A DNA stretch of 64,000 bases from Gymnorhina tibicen. Its lineage: Eukaryota; Chordata; Aves; Passeriformes; Artamidae. The notes beneath the pieces were generated by a model. That model saw nothing but the letters and a program-made list of their open reading frames with translations, made no database searches and was not told the origin of the DNA. Position 1 is the first letter of the stretch; the number at the start of each line of letters is the position of its first letter. Position numbers and translations under genes: made by a program. Below, one piece after another: positions 24,132 through 38,096 of the stretch. Location of the stretch: positions 806,282 through 870,281 of the forward strand of contig VXAZ01004023.1 in NCBI GenBank assembly GCA_013399875.1, read 5' to 3'.

Positions 24132-24191
24132 GCAGGAACAAACACAGTGTCAACACTGTGCAGATGTGTTTTAACCCAGCAGAATATATTG
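24132..24191 (+). other. Candidate 60-nt exon with strong splice signals
   Basis: A nearly pure pyrimidine tract (about 24103-24127) ends TCTTGTAG at 24131, a strong 3' splice-site pattern. Sixty nucleotides later ATTG is followed by GTGAGT at 24192, a consensus 5' splice site. The length is 20 codons and two of three frames are open, but the predicted peptide is not recognised. An 18-bp inverted repeat (CACAGTGT, CA, ACACTGTG, 24143-24160) sits inside. This could be a real microexon-sized exon of a gene or lncRNA that spans the window, or a chance pair of sites. Confidence 0.25.
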
Positions 24192-27100
24192 GTGAGTTTG
24201 ATGGTGAGTTATGAAATCTTTGTGGTTAGCTCACAACACAAGAGGATTCTTTGATAAACACACGTAACTGGAGTTTACCATGAAGGTATCTTTGTCAGGG
24301 AATGTTTTTCTTTCTGTTTCCTGCAGCTTTACTTTCTCTGGTTCAGAAAGTCAAAAAGTTAACAGTCTTGGGCAATGGACAGTACTATCCATGATTTGAA
24401 ATTCTCTTTTAACTAATACTTTATATTGTTTGCTTAAAATCTACAGTGTCTGCAAGCAACCCCTCCTATAAAATTATTTACCATTTAATATTTGCTGAAA
24501 GCAAACACAAAAAACATTATCAGGTTCTAAATTAATATGTTTAAAAATTTAAACAACTAAGAGTTAAAAATATTTTGAAATCTTTGTTTAGCTGTAGTCT
24601 GTTTCTATTGACATAGGCTTACAAGAATCTTGTGTCTGGGAGCTCTGATGTTTCCTTTTGAATTTTTCAAATTAAGTTTTGTTCCTGATTTTTGGACAGG
24701 GGAAATTGTGATGGCATCATAATGAACAAATGAATGAATACATAAAAATGTAAAAATTTCCCCTTGAGCAACAAATTTGCTCATGTTAATGCTGGAAGAG
24801 AGGGTTAAGTGCTATGTGACAGAAACTGTATTAGCTGTTGCAAAAGGAGCTACTCATTTTGATCAACAGCAAAATGTTTGCCTTCGAATCTCCAGTCCCA
24901 GTTGGAGCAGCAACCTTTCCCCTATAATTAATTTTTGTGTGCTGTAGTCCATTAGAGAAGAGAGTGACAGCCTCTGGACACAGATTACTGTCTTAGGTAT
25001 GGCCCAAAGGAACATTATGGTCTTAATTAAAGGTGGCTCGATATGTCAGCCATTGCAATAGTTTAAGCATTTTTAACACTGTGTCAGTACCTAACCACCT
25101 TAAAAGAATTCTGGTAGCAAGCAAACTAAGTAATTTAAAGGCAGCTCATGTTCTCTGTAAGTTTTGCAGGACTGCTATTGGGAATACTTGATAATTTATG
25201 AAGGCTTACACCACCAAATTAATTACATTTTCCTGATGCCACATGTCTTTTTCATACAAGCTAGCTCTGAATTATAAGTAACAATATTGTCCTTGTTCAT
25301 TCCTTCAGTACAGGAGACAGCTTACTAATAACACCGGTAGAATTCAGTTGCTGTATTTTAGAAGTGTCATTTATTAAACACTGCTACAGTTAAGGTGGTA
25401 TATGCTCCTCTAACATTAACCCTGATTTCTGCTGTGTGTATTACTGCACCTCAGTTCTGAGCCTTTGGCATGAGTTTGATATGGGAGCATTTTTTACAGT
25501 TTAGAAAAAATAAGTTCTGAGGAAATGACCAATGCAGAGACTTGCTGTGATGTGCAGGAGGTATAACACCATGCATTCTAGTGTTTTATGTGGGAATGAG
25601 GTTGTACTTCAAGCCACTGTTCTGACAAACAAAATAACCTTGGTGTCCTTACAATAGGGGCAACTCATTATCAGTGGGTTCTTCTGAGGTCCTGCAGTCT
25701 TGAATCGTGCTTGGGTTTTACAAGGCAGATACTTCTTGGAAAGTCTGACAAACTCTCCTGATGTGTTTGGCTTAGAAAAAAATGAATGTTTTTCAATTTT
25801 TCTTTAAATTAAAATAAAATCAGTTTCAATAGGTGGTATATGAATAGAGCTAACACCTAAACCTCAATTGGCAAGGAGAGAAATAAATGGACCATCTGTT
25901 TTCTTTAATAAGATTTTAGAATATTGAAACTTTTTTTTGTGCCTCTTCCATTTTTTTTTTCTGATTTATATCAAGATGATAGAAGAGCATCTAGGGCTGC
26001 TTTTGGAATAACTTCAAGTCAGTGATTTGTACAATGAAACGATTTTTTCCCATGATTTGCTATTACTTGAAATAAGAATTAGATTTAAGAAGAAATTCCA
26101 AGAGGAGAATTTTTCACAGGAAATCTCATTTTTCTGCTGTTCCTTTAAATACTGAAGTTTGATCTGTGAAAGAAGCATGCTGTTGTGAATTTCCATCAGA
26201 CTCTAAGTGGGATTGGGGTGAAAAGACCCTCTTTCACCTCAGTTATTGGAAAATGCATCTGACAAAAACCCAAAAGGTACGGTGAAAGCAGTATGTATAG
26301 ATATGCCCTTTTTGGAACATGATGGAGGATCTTGCATCGCCTTCCTAGAAGGGAGTGAAAATGTTACTGAACAATGACACTACAGTATCAGTGCAGGAGG
26401 AATAACTTTGGACCTCACAGCTCTCCAGCACTTAGGCTTAACACTTTTTCCAGTGAAGAGTTCTGCTCCAGTATTTTCCTTTCTGATTATGGAGCATTAT
26501 GGAGCCACGCTTTACTTTTCAGCCGTATCAGTCACATGTGTATTAATGGTCAGCTTCCAAATATTACTGATTCTGCAGAGAAGACCATGCTGAACTAACT
26601 GTGAATTATGTTTACTGCTGCATTTAGTTTTCAGCTCTGAATAATGTTTGGTCATCTTCACATTATGTTAAGTACAATGGATGTTGAAGGCCTTCCAGGT
26701 GGCAACATCTGGTTGTGCTACTTTACAGTACAAAAACTGCCTCAAGGAACTAAGCCTCAAGTAGTTCAGCATCTGTTTCAGGTTGTTTCAAGAGATGGTA
26801 TACTCCTTGTAAGCTTGCCCATGAAGAATTCTTACATGAGCTTTGATAACAGAAACATTTTTCTGCTTTTTCTGCAGCATGCAGTTAGAAGTTTACTTTC
26901 ATAAGTATTGTATAAGTAGAAATTTAAATCTATCTGGAAGTGGCTGGTGAAAACTTGTGTTAATTGAACATCAGAAATATTATAAATACTTGCAAGGGCA
27001 AAGGTATATTAAACAGCCCTTCACACAGTCAGGACTTTTTAACTGGTCACGTTTTGTCCCCATCTCTGCTCAAAAGTAGAGGAAATCCAGGTCTTTGTCA

Positions 27101-28044
27101 GCCCATTTAGAAGTTTGCCATCTATTCTCACTCTCTGTCTTCTGATAGTACTAATATCCTTTAATTTCTCTTTACTCAGAGTAAAATTCTCTGTAACAGT
27201 TGCAATACAGACAGTAAATCAAACCTTCTTAGAAGACGTTTGGATTTCTGACCAAAAATGAGACTCTCCATATTTCACTCTGTCTTCAACCAATGCCTCC
27301 TGAATTTACAGAGTTTGCATACTCCAGATTGATTTATTTTGAGCAAGACCTGAAATCTAACAAATTGGAAAGAACACCAGTTGAATGGCATTATAACTTT
27401 TAGTGTGCAAATATAAATTGTCAACTAATGGCTGCCCTGGGTCAGGCTGTATTAACTGGGAACCACAAGATGCCATAACTGACCTGTTTAATCTAGCTAG
27501 GCTCAGCAAACAAGAAAGCATTTTGCCTTCCTCTCCTAAAGAGGCAACAAGAAATGACTCAGAATGAATCACTCACTCCGTTGTTCCCCAACACATTTTC
27601 AACAATGTGCTATTTGTTTTCAAAGTGTCAGGATGACTCTTTGTCAGGATGAGCTACATCCTCTCATTGTCTCTCCTTCAGTACCTCCAGTGGCTGGGCA
27701 ATTTTACCCATGGGGAGATTCTTTATAAGATTTAGTTATATTCCCAGCAATTGTCTGACATAGAAAGTGCTGAGGAAGAAATAATGTGAGATCCCTGATG
27801 ATGGCATATCCAGACTCAACAGTGCAAGCAGACCTGTGCATATCATGGAAGCCATTGCCATAATTGTAGTAGGTGAAACATCCCACACTTGTACTCATTT
27901 GAAAGGGAAGGCCAGAATGGCTGGGTATTTGCCAGCCACATCAGGATGTGAATAATTCTCTCAGCTCTATACATAGTCACTCTAGTCCTCCTTAGAGCCA
28001 CATAGTACTTGGGGTCCAGAGCTGATCTCTACGAAAACAAACAG
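24192..28044. other. Unique AT-rich noncoding DNA
   Basis: I see no gene. The region 24.98-25.27 kb has conserved-element texture (see findings). Open frames of 60-86 codons at 26.4-26.9 kb are not recognised. T runs occur near 25.93 kb. Confidence 0.55.
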
Positions 28045-31000
28045 TCACAGACATTGTATCAAATGTCTCCAAGCTTTATCATACAAGTCTTTGCTGAATC
28101 TTGCTGGGAAGCCTAAAAGGTAATTACCTTTACCTGCCCCACTGCTGAGTTTCTGTTCCTCCAGCTGCCCCCGTCCCCTGGGTGCAACAATGAGTATGTG
28201 CTGGTCCACATGAGCAGAAGGCTGCTGTGCTGATTTAAAAATCCCCCATTTCCCCATGCCAGTTCTTTTCTGCCAGGGCTGCTGTGGTACAGTGGGAGGG
28301 AACACGTGCCTGAGCCTCAGGGCCAGGGTTCTTGCAGCTGGCCAGCAAAGGGGACTGTTTTGTGGCTGAGGGTGGTGCTTGGGGGTGTTCATTGGCATGC
28401 ACTTCTGCCATCTCTGCTGTGGGGTGATAACTTCTGGCAGATGACTGTGAGCATCTAGAAGCTTTAAAATGTCCCAGAAAATTCCCCATGGGTTGGTTGT
28501 CAGTCTTTGCATTGTGCTGCCCTCATTGGTTTCCATGTATTGCTTGTCCTAGTCCAAGCAAAACTGCTGAATAAAAGGGATGTCGTCTGTGGTAAAAATA
28601 ACATTAATCTCTGTTGGATTATGATTTCATTTCTCTATCTATTAGCCGAAGGAAAAAAAAAACTGCATGAAAAAGGTGTAGCACCTTAGACTCATAATAG
28701 ACTCATAATAAGAATGTCGTTGTTGTTACAGTGAAATACTCAATAAATAGCCTGTTGGCTGCAATGAAAGAGGAGCTTAGAATAAACTATTCCAAGAAAT
28801 AGCATTGATATGTCCATATCAACCATGAAGGAATCAGGAGGGACGCATAAGGAGAGTCAAATATTTTCCTGGAACTAATATACAGTTGCTTTGAGCACAC
28901 ACACGCACATGCACAGGAGTGTAGAATCTTTATTTATTGCATTGTCACCAAGGAGTACTTCTAAAATATTATGAGAGACAGATCTGGAAATATATGATTT
29001 ATCTGGAAGCAGAATGAATTCGATGTGTTATGTAGTTTGGGTTTCAGTGAAGATGTTCCTGTTTTCACACACCAAAGACTGTTATTGATTTGATGCATAT
29101 ACAGAATAAGCTTCTTCACAGCTGTTGAAACTGTGCCCTCTACAAACTTCCACGAATATTTAGATTTATGTTGCCTTTTTCATCACATCAGTGCTATTAG
29201 AAGGGTTAGTGATACTCAGGGAAGTGGTTTGGTTTTGCTGGCTCTGCATGAATTGTCTTTTAGGAGAGCTCCTTTGAGTGGGAACAATCTCTTTTTAAAG
29301 TATCATGTGTGATCTGAGCCTTAGAGAGTTGCTGGAATGGACATGGAGATATGAAGCAGTTTGTTAATGTCTTTGTGATAAAGCAGAAGGCAGCATTTTG
29401 GCCTTCTAGATTCTGAGGCTGCTTTTTAAGCTCTATTTGTGTGTCATATTTTACTACTGGCTACCCCATACACAGCATACTTCTCACATGGTTTGCACAG
29501 AATTTTAAGAAGAAAGAATGAGGATTTCATTAAGCCTGTTTTGTGGTCAAAAAATGTACCTCATTACCTTTAAACTCTGTGCTAAAGTTGAGTTGACCAT
29601 GCACAAATAGCTGATTGTTCCAAAGCTTTTTACAACTCCTTGCTAAAGGAAAAAGCTGCTATTCCATTTGTTGAGTTCCTTAGCTGTATTACTTTATGCT
29701 TTTTTTCTGTGACAATTTTTTGTTACGGTTTATTTTCATTTTATCTAGAAGACCTCTGACAATGTGCAGTCCAAATAATTCAAGTCCCTTAGTAATTCTG
29801 CCACATCTGTTGTCAGCAGGAAATAAGTGTTTGAGAAAAAAGGTGAAAGTCAGTAGCAGTGTTTTTTCCTCATAAGAGTCCAACATGAGAAGCTCTGAGC
29901 ACAGTAGTTTTGCTGAGAATTGCCTGAGAGACTTGATGAAGATTTGTCCTTTATTAATATTTCTGGTTTCTGGTCTGTGGGCAGTTATGAAGAGGTCAGT
30001 GATCTCCCCCCCATCAGACAGGGAATGGACCTCTTCGGTTCAGGATGAGCAATTGGGTTTTCCTCCTTAAAAAGACAGGTGAAGAGGAGAGAAAGTCAGA
30101 TCTGCTCCTGCAGGTTAATCTGTGGGGCAGTCCCAGTGACAAAAGCGCAGAGGTGTCACAGTCTCACTGCTCTTGGAGCCATAGGAGCCCACTCTCTTCT
30201 GAGTGCACAGCCTGCTGATGTGTCTCAGTATCCTCTCTATTGCAGTACCATCACTCAGAATATTTGAATTTGTAATAATCTGTGCTTTCAAATGTCCAGT
30301 CATACAGCTGAATGCTCTGACGGAGTCAGCATCCTTTGGCTGGAGGTAAAGAATGTGGCATTTGGGCATTGCCATGGGATGGTGACCAGGTTATCCTGTG
30401 CTTGGCATCGCAGTGCAACGTGTGGCTGTTGGGTTGGTGAAGAAGTGCTCGTGACCTTTCCTACCCTTCTGGATCCTTCTCTGCCGTGCTTTCTCTGCCC
30501 CCCTGCCAGGCATCATGCATATGCTGGAATAAGCAGGTGGGAAGAGGAAGATCCCCTGCCAGCAAGGTCCTGTTTGTGTGTTGGGGAAAATCCACCTCTA
30601 GCCTTAACCACTGATGAAGAACGTGGTCAATTCAGAATTACTCCTTATACTTTGATTTCTGGTGGATTCAGCACCATAGAAATCCTCTGTTCTGAGTCTT
30701 TCACCTTTGCTTCTCCTCTGCGTTTGGACAGAGAAGGATTTCTTTCTCTTGCTGGCTAGAGGAGGTGAGGTCAGAAGGAGAAAGAGCTTGGGTGGCCGAG
30801 TCACAGGTGGCAAAAGAGCTGGGGAGGGTCTCCAGATGGCTGACGTAAGGGTTCATAAAGTGATGAGGACCCAACCCGCAATGTTCCTTTAAACCTAAAT
30901 GTTTGTGTGTTACCAAGCCATCATATAAAACTATATAAACATTTTCACATGCTGAACTACAGATTAACTGTGGCGCTTACGATGATAATTAAAACCACAA

Positions 31001-34000
31001 ACACAACATATTGTGAAAAATTCCACATGCACATTTAAGTTCCAGTCTTACAGTCAGGGAAAGGCATTACTGAGTTTCTCTTGAAAGTTGTTCTTTGTAT
31101 TCAGCACATCTTAGGAGAAGCTGAAGGTCTTGCAGGATTGAGAATCACTATTTGTAGAATGTGGAGAAGGTATTTCATTATTTCTGGAGGTGTTGTTTAG
31201 ATCAGGATTTTTTGTTAAATACTTTTCAAAGTGAAAGAAACTGACTTAGGAGTTTGGTGTGATCTGTATTTAGTATTTCATATCAAATGCTTAGACAGGA
31301 GCCTTTAATTCTTGATTATTTCAAGCCATTAAGAGCAGTGTAAATCTGTAGGGGTGGGGGAAAAATTAGATTTCAAAAGTATGTTTTATTTTGAGCTTGT
31401 AACTTTTTATTTAATTTTTGCAAAAGCAAGGCAAATGTTTCTGAGTGTTGCTTTAACTATCTTCCTTTGGGGATGGTTTGTCATGTTTGTTTCCTGTGCC
31501 ACAAACTTTTCTGTGCAACACTGAGTCTACAGCTGGCTATCAGAGCTGAGTGAGCCAGGAGGTTTGCTTGGGCTACTGCTGTTCCATGATGAAACACCAA
31601 TTACTCTGAAAGGTAATAGCCACATCAGCAGCTGAAAAAAATAAAACTGGACCATGAATAATTAGTTTTGTGTGTGTATTTTTGATTTTTTAATAAGTCT
31701 CATAATTTTTGAAATGTTTGAGATGTGTTTTTGAATGTTGGTGGTAAATGAGACTAGAAATGAGGCAAGCAGCAGTATCCTCTGCAAAGTAGCTGAGAGG
31801 CCAAGACACAGAGGTGGTGACTCCTACCAGCAGAATAGAGATGGGAGGGTAGCTGCCTGATGTAGGTAAAAATATAACCTGGTTTGCTTAAACTGCAACT
31901 CAAAATGAGTCTTTTGACTTCTCCAGCCTCATCAAAGTGTTTGTATTCTAATGTGATCCTGCACTGATCTTATCTATTTCGCTGATATTTCTATTTCTAA
32001 TTTTGGGCCTAATTCTCCACTAAAGTTATGCCTGGACAGTGCAAAGTGGCACAGGAGGAGAAAGACTGAGACCAGCTCCGAGCAAGCAGGAGTATCTCCA
32101 TTGCCCAGCACTGCACTGGGTTGTCAAAACTGTTGACAACGTTGGGGATGCCATAATGAAGGCACAGTGTGGATGGGGCTGGTTCAGGGATCTTTTCACA
32201 AAGTGCTGGAGAGGTACCTAAACTACAGCAGTAGCAGCCCAAACAACAGTAGCAAAATTTAATGACACCGGGAAACTAGTAAAAATACCGCAGTTGGTGG
32301 GGTTTTTTCAACAGTCAGAAGTGTTCAAAATTAGCAATGTTGAATAAATAAAAAAGAAAGAAAGAATGACTTAAAGTGTCATAGGTCATGTTTAAGATTG
32401 AAACAGAGAACCTAGGGTATTTCAATTCTTAAATATTTCTTGGTTTTTTGTAAAAAATGAGCCCTTTATCTGCTATAAAACATTTTGTCCAAATTGTTGA
32501 TCCTATTTTTAAATTTTGTTTTATGCAGTGTTTTCTTCTCTGTTGAGTTTCTGAAAATTTTCAATTTTTTTTTTTTTCATTTTAGGTTCTCCATAAAAAA
32601 CCATCAAAAATGAGCAAAGCCATATTTCTTCCCATTAATTTTTTTTTTCACACAAAAGTTAATATTTTAAGAAATTGACAACAGTTTTTGTGAAATAATT
32701 ACACTTCAGGGGGAAAAAAAAACCCCTTACACACAAAAAAAGAAGTGATACTTCCATAAAAAAAAGATGTGATGTTAAATTCTGAGCAGCTGCAATCCAA
32801 AACAACACCTTACAGAGTGTTGAGAAATTATAGCTACAGAGTCAGCAAAACACAGGTGTAAAGGGCTCCCTCTGTGGAGCACAGCTAACTGCGATGTTTG
32901 CTGTGTATTTGCATTTATTGGGATGTTGTCTTGGGAAGTCTTGCTGGCGATCTTCTTCGGGAACCTGAATTCAGAGTAAGAGAACGCTGGGCTGTTCAGC
33001 TTGAACCTTGCACTAAGCCTACCCTGACACATACCATTATTATTACTATTATTTTTAGGTCTGGGCTGTGGGGTTTTTTTGCTCTGCATTAATGCAACTA
33101 AGATCATAACAGCAGCATATGCACAACAAAGCTGCTAACCACGGAAATATCAGGCTTACAGCACTTCTTTGCACCACAGTTGCTTATCAATGAAGCGTGT
33201 ATATAGCCTAATTAACATAACTGGAATGACTATAATTATGCTATCATTTTGTTTACTTTAGCACATTCTGTTGAGGTATATGGGTAGCAATATTTGTTAT
33301 TGAAATATTCCCCCTTGCTACACTCAGGCTGTTTAATTATCCCGTTAGTCTATTTTATTTATGGTGTGATTTAGTTGCTTAAAAGTGAGGAAAGTGTTAA
33401 AGTCCACAAACTCTTGGCTTACACAATCTTCTCTACTTTGGATCTTGGACACAATCTGACAAAGCTTTGAGTAGTTCTCACTCATGCAAGTAAGGCAGTC
33501 CTGTTATAATTAATGTCACTATTGTCTTAAATAAGGCTTTGGAGGAGAGAAGACTAAAAATAAAAATAATTGATAACATGCACAGCTAAAAGCCTTCAGG
33601 CTCCCATTTGAGAAAGTGCAATGCAAGTGAAGCTGTTAGTTTGGGATAGTATTGCCAGACAAAGACAATGAAGAAAAATTGTATAAAATATTTCTTTTAC
33701 TCTAGCTTAGACTGCCCTACTGAAACCAAGTTGTATCCACTTTTGCTAAAAATAAGATGTCACTCCCAGAAGTGTTTCCAGTGAAGGTTCCTAGTGCAGC
33801 AGGTTGATGCCTGCTTCAGCTTTTGTATAGTCCATGTGGACATCTGCATCTTCATGGCTTCAGCAGCGGTGTCACCAGTGCTGGAGTGTGACTGCAGCTC
33901 AGGAGAAGCAACCACAGCACGTTCTTATCCTCATGCTCTTGTCTAGGGCAGGAGAAGGGAACGGCCCATAGGACATCAGTCCTTGCTGACAGGCATTTCT

Positions 34001-37000
34001 GGAGGTCTGAGACTGTAAAAATCAATCCTTGTGATGCTGTTGCCTTGAACTTCTCTCAACCTCATGCACCCACAGCACAGGCACACAAAGCCCTTCCCTG
34101 GCTCTCGCTGACAAAAGTGGTGCACAACCAGCTCAACCAGCAGAGACTTGGATCATCAGCTCTCTTGCATTTCACCACGGTTAATGCCTCCCACTTTCTG
34201 ATGGTGTGCAGAACATTAATAATGTAAGTCATGTTTGTACAGATATATGATTTCCATAATTAGGAATGTCAAGAGTGTATTTTAAGGTAAGGGTGTATAA
34301 ATTAACACAGACATACTGAGTGTGTTGGCAGTTTAACACACCTCTGAGTGTAGTCCAGGGCCTTTCTTCACATTAAAGGAGTAACAAAGGTTCTCTCAGG
34401 TGTCTTGCTGAGTTTGCTGGTTAGCTGGAAATCTCCTTTCTTTGTGCTTTTGATGGAACCAAACAGTTCATGGTAGTGTTTTTACTGGGAGAGTACCCCT
34501 TATGTGCAAGCTGTCATACTTACAGTCACTTCTAATTGGAACAACTTTAGTTCTTAAGTTGACACATACCACAGATGTAGTGCCTTCAGCATGTGGCAGG
34601 TCAGAGGTGTCCAAATCTTCCCAGGGATCTTCTGATGGAAACTGGATGGTCTGAAATCTTTCCTCCCCTCTCCCTGCCGGCCCGTTTACACACAGACAAT
34701 ATAGATGTCCAATTTAAATGCACCAAGTGTAAAACCATGGAGGGAATTGGCTGTAATTTTTTTCCTGAAAATTGCAGTCACATCACAGTCAAAAGAAGAG
34801 GAATGAAGAAGCAGCACATTCCAAGCCCACTGTTAAAGAGGTCTCACAGTAGCTTTGCTGTCCCTCCATGTTTCTTTACCATTCTTGATCAGGAACCATA
34901 TATAAATGAATAACACTTACATGCAAGATCTCTTTTAAACTTATATCAGCTATTCCTAATAAAAGCTCAATATGTGGAACTTAATCATCTACCAGATGTT
35001 TTTATTTACCAGTTATTTTTTATTTAAAATTGCTTGTAGGGCTTTTTAATCACTTGCGTCTGACTTAAATGAGTAGATGCAAATTCATCTCTGAAAATAC
35101 ATTGTTAAAGTGACGCAGTTTTACATAAGAGATTAATTTTATCCACATGTCATATGTTTTTAAATAAAAAAATCTGTTACTGGAGCACAAGCACATATAC
35201 ACTCTCTCTAACCTCTGGCCATCACCATGAAATGAAAAATCAAGGACATAACCTTTGGAGAAAAAGATACACACGACTCTTTCCATCTCATTGCCATCCC
35301 AAGGACTTCAGCAGTGAAATGACAGCTGATTGCCTCTCCTCTTATACAGGCACAAAGGCAGAGAGAGGACTGAGGCTCAGAGACAAATATCTCAATGTCC
35401 ACTGCAAGCGAAGCTTGTGCCTTAAGAACAGCAGGATTGAACTGCTACGTTCAAGTTGCAAGACTAGTCATGATTTTTATCCATCTTCTGCTCTCATCCT
35501 CTAATACGCTTGTGACATTTTCTCTCTCATTTCAGCCCAGTAGTTGGTAATAGGGCACACACAAATGTTTTGTGGGCTGTGAAGAGAAGAGACCAAATGT
35601 TGTGACATGCTTATCAGTGACCATGACTGTCCTTGCTGATCCTTGTCTTCTACTTCCTTGCTCCTATTTCAGACACTACATATGCAAATATCTTTCTGCT
35701 GCTTGTTATGTTGTCTTTGAAGGCTAACCTTTTCTATTCCCAGCTTGTCTTCTCTTAAGTACACTGTCAGTCATGTTAGGGCTTTCTAGATGTGTGATGG
35801 TTTAGTGGGTTTTATACAAAAAGGCATTGGTTTGCTTTGCTAAAAACATATGCTTTAATTTTCCATTGTGATTTCTTAAATTCAGAATGCAGAAGAGGAA
35901 TCCTTCCAGTTTAAACAGCTTCCTCGTATCTTGCAGTGGTGTTCTGGGAACACAACCTCACAGTGTCTGGACATGGGGCCCTGCTGCCTCAGAGAGGTGA
36001 TGTGAGACCCTTGCTCCTTGAACGAAGAGAGCCTTCTGGGGCTCCCAGCAATACCATGCTGTGAATCATTTTATCATCGCTGTTGTCATCTGGGGGAGCA
36101 AACAGGATTTTACCCTTTATTTTAATGGTGTTTTTACTTGCTGCTTGAACTCTTGCCCTCCCTATCCCTTTTCCTACCATAAACACTGCTTCTGCTCCTC
36201 TTCCATTCCCATGCAGTCTGCTTTGCCTTTGCCCTTTCTTCTCCTCTTGTACAGCTTGTGTTTCCCTCATATCGGGTTATCTCAACAGTTTGCATTAAAC
36301 TCCTGTATTAAATGACATGGCATTTGTGCAGCTGCATGCCCCACTCAGCTTTGCTCAATGCCTTCTTTATTTATTCTAGGTGCAGGTGACAGCAGCGCAG
36401 GCTGGAGTCACCAGCTGGCACTGTCAGGAAGAGCAATACGTAAAGTTTTCCTTCAACAAGCCTAAACTCCCATGGTCACCAACACCTTGTTTGTGTGAGC
36501 AGCCTTGGCTTGGTGAGACCTACTACTGTATGCAACTGGTAAACAAGGAGCATCTTCCTTCAAAGAAGGGTATTTTTGAAAAGTACCAGAATGAGTGAGG
36601 GACAAAAACCATGTTAAAGAGAGCACACCCTACGTGCAGCTGACCATGCGCGTGTTTTTGTGAGGATCCCCAAGTCCTGTCCACTGCTGTGGTCACAGAG
36701 AAGTGCCTGCAACAGGCAAGACAAGAACAGCAAGTGAGGAAAATAACTGCAGATAACCAAAATCATTGCAAGAACAACCCCTGCCTGACACGCCTTACAG
36801 CACAGCACTGAGAGTCTTGGATAAAGAGCCTTAAGGTATGTGATGACCACAAGTGGCAGAGCTATGTGGTGTACTCACATGCACACTTCCCAAACTTTGC
36901 CCTTCTAATGTTGACCACTGCAGTGGTGGAAGTATACCTTCACGTGCAATGCCTGCCTCAAACCACTGCCTTTGCCAAGGACAGCTGCTCTGCCAAACAC

Positions 37001-38096
37001 TTCTTTTCTTACCTTAGTCATTTCCCAGCAGACAGGAAACTAATCCTTTCTCAGACCAAAATGTCTCTCGTAATCCCAAACTGAGACACACCATGAATAT
37101 ATTGCATTTTTATTCAAACCAGACATTGTTTAATTGTGTTGTTTTTATCAGCAAATTGCTTTCTTTTTAAAATTCCCATGTGACAAGTCACGTTGTAATG
37201 CATTACTTCAGGCTGTATCTTTCATGTTGCATTAGAGTAAGTCGAGCTTAACATGATTTGATGCTTGCAACCTGCTTCAAACATGGCATGTGAAAGATTT
37301 GAAAGAGATGTATCTTTCAGGGGAAACAAAGAGTTTATAGATTTCTTTTTTTCTTTCATTCATATTTTTCTCCCTTTTTAGTTTCAAATGGAAGTTAAAT
37401 AATGGGACTGTTAAAGAAAGAATTAATCAATGCATCTCTTTTCCTACTTGTAAAAATTCTTTGAACTTTCAATTGTTTGTTTGATTTCTGCTTTATATTT
37501 CCCAACTTACTGAGAGAAAAATCTACCTAGTGAGTGTTAGCAATAAGTCTTCTAGCAAAGCAGCAATTAGATTGGAGAGAAAATGGTTATACATTCTCTA
37601 ACGGGTGCTGATAACAGAAGAAACAATGTTACTTTTGAAAGATGAAGGTTTATATGACTAAATCCCACCTGATTCCACCTGATCAGCCTCTTGTATTCTA
37701 AGATATTTTTAATTTTCTACTTCAAAGGTGAACATAGCAACTTTATCATATAAATGAACATACTTGCCTAACAACAGTGAGGAAAAACAAAAGTAACCTG
37801 AGCTGTTAGAGTAGCTTTAAATAATTGAATTTATCATGTTTAGCACAATAAATTTACACTTAAGCATAGAAAAAAATGCATGTTTTTCTTTGAAAAGTAC
37901 AAGAGGAATGTTGTAACATTTAAGGTTTTGGGGGTTTTTCCTCCTAGAAAACTGTTTACTCAAGAAATGTTTTCCTGAAACATTTCTGAGCCCAAGGTGG
38001 TTTCTCCCAATACAAGTAACAGTATAAACATGTTGGTGCTTGGAGTCTGCCTGAAGAGTTTTCTGCTTTCTTAGCTGCTGATGTTTTATTTTCTCT
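28045..38096. other. Unique noncoding DNA, longest chance open frames
   Basis: The longest open frame in the window, 163 codons on the minus strand at 28045-28536, lies here, as does a 155-codon plus-strand frame at 30292-30759. Neither shows a domain, motif or repeat I can name, and both fall in locally GC-richer DNA where stops are rarer. A homopolymer-rich patch lies at 32565-32760 (T13, T10 and A9 runs). A CA-repeat-like scrap is at about 28897-28912. Otherwise the DNA is plain and unique. Confidence 0.55.
32565..32765. repeat. Homopolymer-rich A/T patch
   Basis: There is a run of 13 T at 32565-32577, 10 T at 32639-32648, and 9 A at about 32714-32722, followed by further A-rich runs to about 32765. 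This is low-complexity DNA with no attached element that I recognise. Confidence 0.7.

Noticed and set aside
28045..28536. 163-codon minus-strand open frame, the longest in the window
   Set aside because: No domain, signal or family recognised. It lies in GC-richer DNA, and its length is within the chance expectation for a six-frame scan of 64 kb.
30292..30759. 155-codon plus-strand open frame
   Set aside because: No recognisable domain and overlapped by antisense frames. Cysteine, serine and leucine content looks like random translation.
35345..35395. Segment GAGGACTGAGGCTCAGAGAC as another MIR remnant
   Set aside because: Only one short block agrees and the neighbouring MIR blocks are absent, so I could not support it.
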